A stretch of DNA of 64,000 nt. Source: Paenibacillus curdlanolyticus YK9 (GTDB taxonomy: Bacteria > Bacillota > Bacilli > Paenibacillales > Paenibacillaceae). Both the position numbers and the translations under genes were made by a program. The stretch spans positions 101,001-165,000 of the forward strand of contig NZ_AEDD01000010.1 in assembly GCF_000179615.1 (NCBI RefSeq), read 5' to 3'. Positions within the stretch are counted from its first letter, which is position 1. Every line of letters begins with the position of its first letter. A model generated the notes under the pieces. The model worked only from the letters and a program-made list of their open reading frames with translations. It searched no databases and was not told where the DNA came from. Below are positions 7,230 to 15,213 of this stretch, piece after piece.

Positions 7230-9656
7230 ATGACCGATCGAACGAGCGTTAATTCCAACATTCAAGATTACATCTCAAGGAGTTGGCCGATCATTCCTCT
7301 CTGCCCCCCCGATCATCAGCATGTGTCGGACAAGCACAAGGATCAATGTCGGAGTCCTGGAAAACGGCCTCTGTTAAGAGAATGGCAGCACATTTCGGTA
7401 CCTGACTGGGCAAGTATAAACCACTGGTTTAAGAAATACCCCACGGCAAATATCGGTCTTGTCCTAGGCAGCCCCAGCGGGATTGTCGCCATCGACGTTG
7501 ACGGCGACAAAGGAACTGAACTCCTACAACAAATGAGCGGCGGCGACCTACCTGATACAGTCAGCTTTTCCACGCCAAATGGATTGCGCTATCTATACCG
7601 AGCGCCAGCAGGAATAACTCTTAAAAAGCACAAGAGATCCGACCCTTCGCTTCCTCATAATGAGTGTGCGCTAATGGGGGAAGGCAATCTAACAGTGCTT
7701 CCACCGTCAATACACCATTCGGGCAAAACCTACGAATGGATCAAGCATCCGAAAGACGTTGAGATAGCCGAAGCGCCCAGTTGGATGGTTAGTCTCATGA
7801 CACCTAGCCTTTCAGCAGCTCACTCCATGCAGAATCGTACAAGCCTGGTCCTGCCTAAAGCTTCTGTCGATCCCGATCTGTTGCTCGCAGACTTCGCTGC
7901 TAAATGCTCTCAGTTTAGCGCTGATTGGATTCAGCAGCAAGGCTCAGGTATTGCTGAAGATGCGTGGTTCGACTGGATCAGAACATTAACGAATGCCGGA
8001 GCGCCCGATGCGGCGCTGGCCTTTTCTCAGGCTTCTCCCAAACATAATCAAGCGAGCGAAACACGAATACATAATCTCGTACAAGAGGGCAGTAAAAGTA
8101 TGACTCGCTGCTCAACTTTCGGCTGCAGCGAACAGCAAATTTCTCAATGCTTTCACAAAATCAATAGAGACGAGCAAGGGCGCGTAAAAAACAGCCCGGG
8201 TGGACTCGTACGAGGCCTGCTGAACCCAACGGAAGCTAGAAAGCCTAACCTGCAAACGATTGGCTTCTACATCGACCCCAAAAAAGGTACGCCCAAAGGT
8301 CTTAACAGTAACGCCTTCGTTAGATATGTGGTAAAAGATCGGTTAACCATCAAGTTCTGTGCTCCAGAGCGGTTCTATAGCTTCGCAAAGGGGATATGGA
8401 AGTACATGGATGAGAATGAGTTGGCGCGACTGCTGAGGGAGATTCTACACGAGTTCGTCCCAGACTTCTGGACAACGCGGTTAGAGAGTGAATATCTCGC
8501 TGCAATTGCCCGTGAAGCTCCGCGTGTGGAAAAAATGGACGCTGAGCGAAACTACTTGAATCTTGAGAACGGTATGCTCAATCTTTCTACCCTAGAACTA
8601 GAACCGCATAGGCCAGAAGCGCTTTCCACCGTCAGGGTGCCAATTTGGTACGACATGAACGCAGAATGCCCTGAATTCTTGGAATTTCTCTCTGTCATTT
8701 TTGATGGAGACGAAGAGCTCATCGACTTGGTCGCTGAAATCTTCGGATACTGCCTTACTACCGAGACTCGCGCTCACAAGGCGTTCATTTTCTACGGCAA
8801 GGGCTCGAACGGGAAAAGCGTGCTAATAGAGATGCTCAAGTGCCTAATAGGCAAAGCCAACATCTCCTCCCTAACTCTAGGGGAGCTAGACAAGCCGTTT
8901 TCACGATACGGACTGGTTGATAAGCTGTTAAACGTGGCGACCGAGAACGAGGTCAGCTCGAGCGCACTGGATACGACATACTTTAAGGCCATCGTATCCG
9001 GAGAGGAAATTCAGGTAGAGAAGAAGCACGAGCAGGGCTTTTCCTATGCCCCGTATTGCAAGCTCGTCTTCGCACTTAACAATCTCCCCTACTCAAAAGA
9101 CAAAAGCTTCGGATTCCGGCGTCGACTCATCATCGTGCCGTTCAATAAGACCTTCGAGGAGGGGAAAGCCGACGTATTCCTTCAAGACAAGCTGAAGAAA
9201 GAGCTACCTGGTATTCTGAACTTCGCGCTCAAAGGGCTAGTGAGGCTAAGAAAAAACAGGTACAAATTCAGCTCATCAAAAGCAGTAGATGAAGCTCTCC
9301 AAGCGTACACGGACACGTTGAACCCAGTACAGCGCTTCGTAAGAGAAAAACTATCTGCAGCTGATTCAAGTTGCAGAATTCGATACAACAAGATTATGAG
9401 TGCATTCGATGACTGGGCAGATAAGAATGGACACCAGAACAACTATAGTCAGGCTAAACTGTCCGATCTTATCAAGGATTGCCTCAAAGCACAGGGAATA
9501 ACATTCGAAACCTTTAAAAGCGGCGGTCTTCGTGGTTTACAGGGTATTTCACTAGTGAGTGATGAACAAGAGGAAAGATATGGGTTTACAACCAAGGGAA
9601 TAGCATACTCCGCACAAGAACGGAAAGAACTTCTGGACATAGATGAGATGGACTAG
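7230..9656 (+). CDS. Primase-polymerase / D5-type helicase replication protein
   Basis: An 808-residue replication initiator of the primase-polymerase plus superfamily III helicase type found on phages, satellites and plasmids. The N-terminal domain (about 10-190) shows the Prim-Pol pattern: KRPLLREWQ, then NIGLVLGSPSGIVAIDVDG with the metal-binding D-x-D, then a serine/histidine-rich part. The helicase has Walker A GKGSNGKS at residues 523-530 and, downstream, KLVFALNNLPYSKDKSFGFRRR, the sensor/arginine part typical of the D5/P4 family. The region before Walker A (FLSVIFDGDEELIDLV) is the usual D5-N helical domain. A GGAGG site precedes ATG 7230. It should let the element replicate by itself after excision. 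Confidence 0.9.
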   Translation: MTDRTSVNSNIQDYISRSWPIIPLCPPDHQHVSDKHKDQCRSPGKRPLLREWQHISVPDWASINHWFKKYPTANIGLVLGSPSGIVAIDVDGDKGTELLQQMSGGDLPDTVSFSTPNGLRYLYRAPAGITLKKHKRSDPSLPHNECALMGEGNLTVLPPSIHHSGKTYEWIKHPKDVEIAEAPSWMVSLMTPSLSAAHSMQNRTSLVLPKASVDPDLLLADFAAKCSQFSADWIQQQGSGIAEDAWFDWIRTLTNAGAPDAALAFSQASPKHNQASETRIHNLVQEGSKSMTRCSTFGCSEQQISQCFHKINRDEQGRVKNSPGGLVRGLLNPTEARKPNLQTIGFYIDPKKGTPKGLNSNAFVRYVVKDRLTIKFCAPERFYSFAKGIWKYMDENELARLLREILHEFVPDFWTTRLESEYLAAIAREAPRVEKMDAERNYLNLENGMLNLSTLELEPHRPEALSTVRVPIWYDMNAECPEFLEFLSVIFDGDEELIDLVAEIFGYCLTTETRAHKAFIFYGKGSNGKSVLIEMLKCLIGKANISSLTLGELDKPFSRYGLVDKLLNVATENEVSSSALDTTYFKAIVSGEEIQVEKKHEQGFSYAPYCKLVFALNNLPYSKDKSFGFRRRLIIVPFNKTFEEGKADVFLQDKLKKELPGILNFALKGLVRLRKNRYKFSSSKAVDEALQAYTDTLNPVQRFVREKLSAADSSCRIRYNKIMSAFDDWADKNGHQNNYSQAKLSDLIKDCLKAQGITFETFKSGGLRGLQGISLVSDEQEERYGFTTKGIAYSAQERKELLDIDEMD

Positions 9657-9720
9657 TCCCCACATGCATGGGTCGCCTGTGGCGCATCTTTATTGGGTGA
9701 CCCACCCGTCACTTCTCCTT

Positions 9721-9752
9721 TCAGTCAGCACGGTCTGACTGATCCCTTTTTT
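9721..9752 (+). terminator. Intrinsic terminator after the primase-helicase gene
   Basis: TCAGTCAG (9721-9728) pairs with CTGACTGA (9735-9742) around a six-base loop, followed by TCCC and six T. Confidence 0.75.
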
Positions 9753-9946
9753 GTGGCGAATGGGTCGCCTTTTTTAAAAAAAGAAGGAAAAAATTCATTC
9801 AACAGGGTGCATCAAAAAAAAGCTCAAAGCCTACGGCACGCGCCACACTCGGCCCTTGCACACGAATGGCATGGCAGATTAAGCCTAGATGTGAGTCAAA
9901 AGGGCAGCAGTAAACCGTCTTTGCTGAGAAATCAAACAGTTAATAT

Positions 9947-9965
9947 TACCATGATATGGTATAAA
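9947..9965 (+). promoter_or_regulatory. Promoter-like box with overlapping inverted repeat
   Basis: TACCAT-GAT-ATGGTA (9947-9961) is a symmetric element that runs into TATAAA (9960-9965), about 20 bp before the first start codon of the small gene and radC. A repressor site over a -10 box is a reasonable reading; no good -35 is visible. Confidence 0.35.
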
Positions 9966-9983
9966 ACTGGAGGCGAAGCAAAA

Positions 9984-10097
9984 ATGATTTACATGGATTC
10001 ACGTCAAGAATTAACGAGGCCGTACCTCCCGCTTGAAACCTGGTTTTCAAACCATGCGACTGGAGGTAAATCGAATGAAAGAAGCAATCGTCAGTAA
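9984..10097 (+). CDS. Possible leader peptide or small protein (37 aa)
   Basis: ATG at 9984 follows CTGGAGG with ten bases between. The 37-residue frame overlaps the radC start by 23 bases, so ribosomes finishing it would be placed to start radC (ATG 10075). The frame is open further upstream to 9693, but that part crosses terminator hairpins and is not credible as protein. It may be a real small protein or only a coupling leader. Confidence 0.35.
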   Translation: MIYMDSRQELTRPYLPLETWFSNHATGGKSNERSNRQ

Positions 10098-10572
10098 ATC
10101 AAGGCAAAATTACGATAAAAAGCTGCCCGCCAAGCGAATCCAAATACTTAGCCTACGGATGGTCAGAGAATCTTCAACGATCTTCTTTCCGAATAGAGTC
10201 ATTCGAAGCCCAAAAGACGCCGCAAATCTCTTTCGTCAATTCATCGGCGATTTGGATCGAGAGCAGTTTTGCATTCTCTGCCTCAACACGAAGAACGAGC
10301 CGACGGCACTGCACACGGTAAGCATCGGAACTCTAAACGCCTCTCTTGTCCATCCGAGAGAGACATTCAAGCTGGCGATTCTCGCCAATGCCGCTTCCAT
10401 CATCGCCTGTCATAACCATCCTTCGGGGCAGCCCGATCCTAGCTCCGAGGATATTGCGATAACCGAAAGACTGCGTGACAGCGGCACCTTGCTAGGCATT
10501 GAACTACTCGACCATCTCGTACTCGGCGATGGGATTACCTTAGTAAGCATGAAGGAACGCGGTCTAATGTAA
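10075..10572 (+). CDS. radC: RadC-like JAB-domain protein
   Basis: A 165-residue protein of the RadC family, common on mobile elements. The JAB/MPN metal-site pattern is complete: CHNHPSGQPDPSSED (His-x-His, Ser, Asp) in the last third, followed by the usual GIELLDHLVLGDG. Chromosomal RadC is about 220 residues and has an N-terminal helix-hairpin-helix part; here that part is missing or replaced by a short basic segment. ATG 10075 has GGAGGT at good spacing. The biochemical role of RadC is unsettled; element versions are often called DNA repair proteins without proof. Confidence 0.88.
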   Translation: MKEAIVSKSRQNYDKKLPAKRIQILSLRMVRESSTIFFPNRVIRSPKDAANLFRQFIGDLDREQFCILCLNTKNEPTALHTVSIGTLNASLVHPRETFKLAILANAASIIACHNHPSGQPDPSSEDIAITERLRDSGTLLGIELLDHLVLGDGITLVSMKERGLM

Positions 10573-10635
10573 CAAAACTACTAAAGTTCCCACCTTGATC
10601 TACAACTTAGAGCGGACGTACACGAATAGGGGGAA

Positions 10636-10818
10636 ATGAACGTGCAAATCGCACGCCTTCACACCTGCATTTCGCGCGAAAAGCTCAAGCAATCAAGCAT
10701 TACCCCTGAAGCCTGCAAATGGGGCGAATCCAATCAAATCAATGAAACTCCAGAATCGTACTACCTACCCGCCGCTGAACTTTTGAATGCAATTTCAAAA
10801 AATCAAAACGACCAATAA
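10636..10818 (+). CDS. Small hypothetical protein (60 aa)
   Basis: ATG at 10636 lies three bases after AGGGGGAA; a GTG at 10642 would have better spacing, so the true start is uncertain by two codons. The product is polar, without membrane segments, and carries two cysteines (CISREK, ACKWGE). It lies between radC and the recombinase gene on the same strand. No family is recognised. Recombinase genes often have a small directionality factor nearby, but nothing in this sequence proves that. Confidence 0.45.
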   Translation: MNVQIARLHTCISREKLKQSSITPEACKWGESNQINETPESYYLPAAELLNAISKNQNDQ

Positions 10819-10907
10819 TCCCTTTATTTCCATTTACTCCTCCACTGAGAGAAGCCTCACCTTTTCCTACTTAAAGATCTACGTACATTCGAAAGGGGAA
10901 ACGACAG

Positions 10908-12509
10908 ATGACACCCAAACAACTCCTGACTATGGTACGAGTAGCTGCCTATGTTCGCTATTCATCAGACAACCAGCGGGATGAATCGTTGGACGCACAA
11001 ATTCGTGCAATTGAAATTTACTGCAAACAAAATGGGTACGAGCTTATCAAAGTTTACGCGGACCGTGCCAAAACAGCTACATCAGATAAGCGTCCTGAAT
11101 TTCAGCAGATGATTGAAGATAGCGACAAAAACTTGTTCGATATTGTTGTTGTCCACAAGCTGGACCGTTTCAGCCGGGATAAGTATGACAGCACCAAATA
11201 CAAACGGAAGTTGAAGGTCAACGGCATTAAGCTCCTCAGCGTGACAGAAAACCTCGATGGATCGCCTGAAAGCGTCATACTTGAATCATTGCTTGAGGGC
11301 ATGGCCGAGTATTATTCCAAGAACCTCGCACGCGAGGTGATGAAGGGAATGAAAGAAACTGCCCACCAATGCAAGCACACCGGTGGCCTCCCTCCCATTG
11401 GCTACTCTGTCGATCCAGCCACGAAAAAGTACATTGTCAATGAGAACGAGCGTGGAATAGTGGAAACGATCTTTTCTATGTTCCTAGCAGGGTACGGCTA
11501 CAATCAGATCGTTACCGCACTTCAAGAGAAGGGTTACCGTTCCCGTTATGGTCGTCCGATCGGCAAGAACAACTTACACGACATCCTCCGCAATGAGAAG
11601 TACACTGGCACATATATTTTTAACTTAACGGGCAGCAAGGATGCGGAAGGAAAACGAAACAGCCATAAAAGGAAAGATTCAGAAGACGTCATCCGTGTAG
11701 AGGGCGGTATGCCTACGATAGTGAGCAAAGAGCTGTTTCAGCAAGTCCAGGCCAAAATGGATGCAAATAAACAAAAGGCCGGACGGCAAAAAGCCAAGGA
11801 ATTGTACTTGTTGAGTGGCCTTATCGTTTGCGGTGAATGTCTAAAGAACGTAGGCTTTGAATATTCCTTGATAGGAAACACCAAATACAGCGGGCGCAAT
11901 AAGTTAAAATACGTCACCTACCGCTGTGGAAATCGCGACCAAAACAAGGATTGCTGCAATCCCGAGCTTCGTCGAGAGTATGTTGAGAATTACGTGATCA
12001 CACAGCTTCATGAGAAGATTTTCAACGACAGTGCCATTCCGACGCTTGCAATGCAGTTATCCGAATATCAAGCAAAAAAGAACACGGCTTTTCAGGCGGA
12101 GGCAGCGAGGCTCGAGAAGAACTTGCGTGAAACGGAGAAACAGATCAACAACATCGTGAACGCTGTCGCCAGCGGAGTGTCTAACGCCGCCCTACTTAGC
12201 AAGCTGGAGGATCTCGAAGCGCAGAAGATGGATTTAGAGCAACGCATCCTCGAACAGTCATCGAAGAAGCAACAAACGGTCATTACAGAGGATGCGTTGC
12301 GCCAATTGCTCGCATCTTTCAAAGATCGTGTTGCTGATCGCAATATTCCAGAGATCAAGAAATTCATCAGTAGCTATGTAGAAAAGGTGATTGTTTACAA
12401 AGAATATGTGGAGCTGATTCTAAAGGTGCCTGTTACGGCTCTTGAGGAAAAGCAAAAACCACAACCTCATGCGGTTGTGGTTTCACATGGTGGAGGCGAG
12501 GGGATTTGA
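10908..12509 (+). CDS. Large serine recombinase (site-specific integrase)
   Basis: A 533-residue large serine recombinase. Residues 12-150 form the catalytic resolvase domain: AAYVRYSSDNQR holds the nucleophile serine, and VVVHKLDRFSRD is the second conserved block. A recombinase domain follows (GLPPIGYSVD, then YGYNQIVTALQEKGYRSR), then a zinc ribbon with CGECLKN and CGNRDQNKDCC, then a coiled coil of about 60 residues. ATG 10908 follows AAAGGGG. It cuts attP and attB and exchanges strands through a serine-linked intermediate. Its last eight codons overlap the tmRNA 3' end, so the right attachment site lies at or inside the end of this gene. Confidence 0.95.
   Translation: MTPKQLLTMVRVAAYVRYSSDNQRDESLDAQIRAIEIYCKQNGYELIKVYADRAKTATSDKRPEFQQMIEDSDKNLFDIVVVHKLDRFSRDKYDSTKYKRKLKVNGIKLLSVTENLDGSPESVILESLLEGMAEYYSKNLAREVMKGMKETAHQCKHTGGLPPIGYSVDPATKKYIVNENERGIVETIFSMFLAGYGYNQIVTALQEKGYRSRYGRPIGKNNLHDILRNEKYTGTYIFNLTGSKDAEGKRNSHKRKDSEDVIRVEGGMPTIVSKELFQQVQAKMDANKQKAGRQKAKELYLLSGLIVCGECLKNVGFEYSLIGNTKYSGRNKLKYVTYRCGNRDQNKDCCNPELRREYVENYVITQLHEKIFNDSAIPTLAMQLSEYQAKKNTAFQAEAARLEKNLRETEKQINNIVNAVASGVSNAALLSKLEDLEAQKMDLEQRILEQSSKKQQTVITEDALRQLLASFKDRVADRNIPEIKKFISSYVEKVIVYKEYVELILKVPVTALEEKQKPQPHAVVVSHGGGEGI
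12452..12483 (-). terminator. tmRNA terminator inside the recombinase gene
   Basis: On the minus strand AAACCACAACC, a six-base loop and GGTTGTGGTTT are followed by T-rich sequence, five bases after the CCA end of tmRNA. It is a good intrinsic terminator for ssrA, yet it lies in the coding 3' part of the recombinase, hence on the element side of the junction. Confidence 0.8.
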
Positions 12510-12851
12510 ACCCCTGTCCGAAGATAACGCCACACAGGCTTCTACGGGTGTAGTCACGGATTTGATGTCACCTAGGTCAACGCCCCGTAACCGGCTTCGA
12601 TCTAGGTCAGCCTGATTGTCTTCTTCAGCACACCCCAGGCGGAGATGTGACAGCGTATCCCACTAAAGTTGGGCCCTCATCCCGGTACATGGGCGATACA
12701 GAGCGAGAGCACGCGAGCAGGTTATTAAGCTGCTACAGCGTAAGAAGTTTGTTGTTTGCCAGTTAATTGGCTTTAGCGTTGATGAAGCGGACGCTCCCCA
12801 CTACCCGCAACCCATGCTCGAACTACCCCCGTCGAATCCATAAACGCCCCC
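12488..12851 (-). ncRNA. ssrA: tmRNA (transfer-messenger RNA)
   Basis: A 364-nt tmRNA that rescues stalled ribosomes together with SmpB. The 5' end GGGGGCG pairs with CGCCTCC, followed by A and an encoded CCA at 12490-12488. The 3' part has the T-arm GGGGTTCAAATCCCC, and the 5' part reads GGATTCGACGGGG as expected. The tag frame at 12760-12722 encodes GKQQTSYAVAA and ends in two stop codons, with the usual AA-rich C-terminus recognised by proteases. smpB lies 1.5 kb away on the same strand. An extended -10 box on the minus strand at 13015-13020 is a possible promoter, which would leave a leader to be removed by RNase P. Confidence 0.97.
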
Positions 12852-13266
12852 AAAAAGTTCGGCATAAGCGGTCCATTAACAATCAAACCGTTAGCCTTGC
12901 AGGCGACTCGAATGGGTCGGCACTACTGTGCCATTCCTAGCGAGCACGAATGCTTCTTGCATCATCAGCCTCTAACCACCAGTCGTTAATCACTAATGAT
13001 CGGCTGTTGAACTCAGTATACCACGTCCACCGGACAAAATGTCTGGTTGGTTGCTGGCAGCACTAACGTTCTTCGCCTGAATCGGCTAAATGTACGAGAA
13101 GACCTTAATTGTAGCAACTCGGCGTACGGATTGCAAGCTGCTTCCATTGTTCCTCCGTTTGCAGCCGCTTATACTGTCCAATTTGTCCCGTCTCACCGAA
13201 AGCACTTCATATTTTCTCCTTACCTTCCGATGTAAATGGGGGAAATAAGAAAATTTGGGGGAAAAC
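12852..13266. other. Spacer between tmRNA and the DUF2167 gene
   Basis: No credible gene in 415 bp. The minus strand carries TGGTATACT around 13015-13023, an extended -10 type box that could start tmRNA transcription. The plus strand ends in the ribosome site of the next gene. No convincing -35 is seen. Confidence 0.4.
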
Positions 13267-14214
13267 ATGAGAACATCCGCATTACTCACATCATCGATCA
13301 AAACACTACTGCTGTCGCTGGCGATTGCCACCTTCGCTGTAACAGCGCCAGCAGCTGCACATGCAGAATCAGCACAAGCTTCAACATCATCCGAGCCGCA
13401 ATGGGTTGTCGGAACCGGTCAATCGGTCGGTCTAGGCACGATCGCGAATTTGAAGGTGAAACAGGGCTACTCGTTTATGGATGCCCAGAATACGAAGCAG
13501 TTCATCAAGCAATACGGCGGCGTACCAAGCCAGCATGAGATCGGCGCGATCGCTCCCGATAGCCAGGACGAGAACTGGATCGTTTATTTTGAATATGAGG
13601 ACGTTGGGCACATCTCAGACAAAGATAAGGATGAGATCGATGTAGAAGCGCTGTTAGATAGCTACAAAGACGGCACAGCGGAGTCTAATAAGGATTTGGC
13701 GGAAGCCGATCGCTTATACGTGGATGGCTGGTTCACGCCTCCGGCATATAATGAGACTGTTCGCAGCTTGACGTGGGCGCTTCTCGGCCATGACAGCACG
13801 CAAGAGAAGCTCATTAACTACAACATGCGCATTCTGACGCGCGAAGGGTTCATTTCCGCTATTCTCGTGTCCGACCCGGATCATCTGGATGCTGACCGCA
13901 AAACGTTCGAGCGCGATATTTTGCCTGCTGTAACAGTCAAACCGGGACAAACCTATGCCGACTTCGACGAATCGAAGGACAAAATGGCCGAGTACGGGCT
14001 GAAAGGCTTGATCCTTGGAGGCGTCGGAGTTGCCGTAGCGAAGAAGGTCGGGCTGCTCGCCCTCATTGCCGTACTGTTCAAAAAGTTCTTTATCGTCCTA
14101 TTGGCTCCGATCATTTATGTATGGAACAAGATTTTCCGTCGTAAAAAGCAACCGAACACTATCAACTCCGAAACGGAGCCAGTGCAGGAACAACAGCCGC
14201 CGACCGGTACGTAA
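13267..14214 (+). CDS. DUF2167-type membrane-anchored protein
   Basis: A 315-residue exported protein that resembles the DUF2167 family. ATG 13267 follows TTGGGGG. Residues 1-33 form a signal peptide (basic start, LLLSLAIATFAVTAPAAAHA, cleavage after Ala-His-Ala). The middle has family-like wording such as GWFTPPAYNETVRSLTWAL and YNMRILTREGFISAILV. Near residues 240-285 two hydrophobic segments (GLILGGVGVAVA, LIAVLFKKFFIVLLAPIIYVW) anchor the protein, followed by a basic and then polar tail. The function of the family is unknown. It stands alone between ssrA and smpB, on the opposite strand to both. Confidence 0.8.
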   Translation: MRTSALLTSSIKTLLLSLAIATFAVTAPAAAHAESAQASTSSEPQWVVGTGQSVGLGTIANLKVKQGYSFMDAQNTKQFIKQYGGVPSQHEIGAIAPDSQDENWIVYFEYEDVGHISDKDKDEIDVEALLDSYKDGTAESNKDLAEADRLYVDGWFTPPAYNETVRSLTWALLGHDSTQEKLINYNMRILTREGFISAILVSDPDHLDADRKTFERDILPAVTVKPGQTYADFDESKDKMAEYGLKGLILGGVGVAVAKKVGLLALIAVLFKKFFIVLLAPIIYVWNKIFRRKKQPNTINSETEPVQEQQPPTGT

Positions 14215-14289
14215 GTAAGTCAGACTGCCCTTAGGACGAAAGAGCTTGCTAACCTCGAACTTGTCCGTTCTACCTGTTCGAAAACAAAT

Positions 14290-14362
14290 AAAACCTTTGG
14301 TTCACTAGGTTGATCCGAACGTGGAGATCCGATTCAGTCGTCGTGTGCACCAAAGGTTTTTT
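14290..14362. terminator. Convergent bidirectional terminator
   Basis: AAAACCTTTGGT (14290-14301) and ACCAAAGGTTTT (14349-14360) form a long stem with a 47-base loop. A run of A on one side and T on the other let it serve both the DUF2167 gene and smpB. Confidence 0.75.
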
Positions 14363-14386
14363 ATTAGTTGAATGTGGGCGTTGCGA

Positions 14387-14869
14387 TTATCTCGCCACTT
14401 TTTGCTTCTCGCGTAGTGCGCGTTGGATATCACGCTGCGCGTCCCGCTTCGCCGCGGTATCGCGTTTGTCGTAGTTTTTCTTACCTTTACCGAGGCCGAT
14501 TAGCAGCTTCGCGTAGCCGTTACGGACGTAAATTTTAAGCGGCACGATCGTGTAGCCCTCTTGCTTGGATAAGCCGAGCAGCTTATGGATCTGCACCTTA
14601 TGCAGCAGCAGCTTGCGCGCGCGCGTCGGGTCAGTTGGGTTATGACGGTTACCCTGCTCGAATGGGCTGATGTGCATGTTATGGACGAACATTTCACCGT
14701 TGCGAATGGTCGCGAATGCATCGCTTATGTTTGCCCTGCCATTGCGAACCGACTTGATCTCCGTGCCTGTCAGCACGATGCCCGCTTCATACGTATCTTC
14801 GATGAAGTAGTCATGCGATGCTTTCTTATTCTGTGCGAGTGGCTTGCTGTCATGCGTCTGCTTCGCCAT
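14387..14869 (-). CDS. smpB: SsrA-binding protein SmpB
   Basis: A 160-residue SmpB, the protein partner that loads tmRNA into the ribosomal A site and mimics its anticodon arm. The family's ordered blocks are present: [55 protein letters not shown] and the basic C-terminal tail [16 protein letters not shown] at 14869 has GGTGGAGA before it; the frame extends upstream by 25 codons without support. It lies downstream of rnr on the same strand with a spacer of nearly 1 kb and its own terminator, and upstream of ssrA, the classic Firmicute order. Confidence 0.96.
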   Translation of the reverse strand: MAKQTHDSKPLAQNKKASHDYFIEDTYEAGIVLTGTEIKSVRNGRANISDAFATIRNGEMFVHNMHISPFEQGNRHNPTDPTRARKLLLHKVQIHKLLGLSKQEGYTIVPLKIYVRNGYAKLLIGLGKGKKNYDKRDTAAKRDAQRDIQRALREKQKVAR

Positions 14870-15123
14870 GGTCTCTCCACCTTTCATAGTTACGTAATCC
14901 GCTTGCATCCGATCAGCAGCCGAAAAGCCCGCCAATACGGACAACTAGACCTTCATTGTAGCAACTTTCCAGTTCGAACACAAGGCATGGCAGGCCTCGG
15001 CAGTACAGTCCAGCAGGCTTCGCCCGCAAGATGAATCGATACATAATCGCTCTTTCAACAGGAGATACCAATATAGCTGTCCGTACCTGATTCATTCCCG
15101 AACGAAAGGAGGCGTTGTATTCC

Positions 15124-15213
15124 ATGTCATCCCGTAGAGACAATGGCAACAAGCAGCAAGGCCACGGCAACCAAAACACGCAGACGAAAACTGGCGATAA
15201 AAAAGGCGAATAG
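15124..15213 (+). CDS. Possible very small protein, Asn/Gln/Lys-rich (29 aa)
   Basis: ATG 15124 follows AAAGGAGG at about 11 bases. The 29-residue product is made of Asn, Gln, Gly, Lys and Thr with no hydrophobic residues, the composition of small spore or desiccation proteins. No specific family can be named. The strong ribosome site is the main support; the frame is too short for certainty. Confidence 0.35.
   Translation: MSSRRDNGNKQQGHGNQNTQTKTGDKKGE

Larger units (their letters stand above)
9657..9983. other. Non-coding spacer with hairpins, candidate replication origin
   Basis: This 327-bp spacer has no convincing gene. It holds two copies of ATGGGTCGCC (near 9667 and 9759), the symmetric pair TGGGTC/GACCCA, a strong terminator-like hairpin at 9721-9752, and GGCGA-loop-TCGCC followed by six T (9754-9775). 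An A/T-rich stretch follows. Hairpins and repeats next to a primase-helicase gene suit an origin, but no function can be proved by eye. Confidence 0.4.
1..12509. mobile_element. Integrated element at the 3' end of ssrA (left end outside window)
   Basis: The stretch from the window start to the tmRNA 3' end carries restriction-modification, primase-helicase, RadC-like and large serine recombinase genes, with many short unrecognised genes and palindromic spacers. It is visibly more A+T-rich than the DNA to its right, where conserved host order begins. The recombinase reading frame enters the 3' end of tmRNA, a frequent integration target. No second copy of the tmRNA 3' segment was seen further left, so the other attachment site must lie before position 1. 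No structural phage or conjugation genes are seen, so a phage satellite, an integrated plasmid or an island are all open. Confidence 0.8.

Noticed and set aside
9693..10097. A 134-codon frame ahead of radC
   Set aside because: Its first two thirds cross two terminator-like hairpins and have no ribosome site. Only the last 37 codons have a plausible start and are listed separately.
1..12480. Second copy of the tmRNA 3' end as left attachment site
   Set aside because: I looked for the tmRNA 3' segment (GGTGGAGGCGAGGGG and T-arm text) in the left part and did not find it; the left end must be outside the window.
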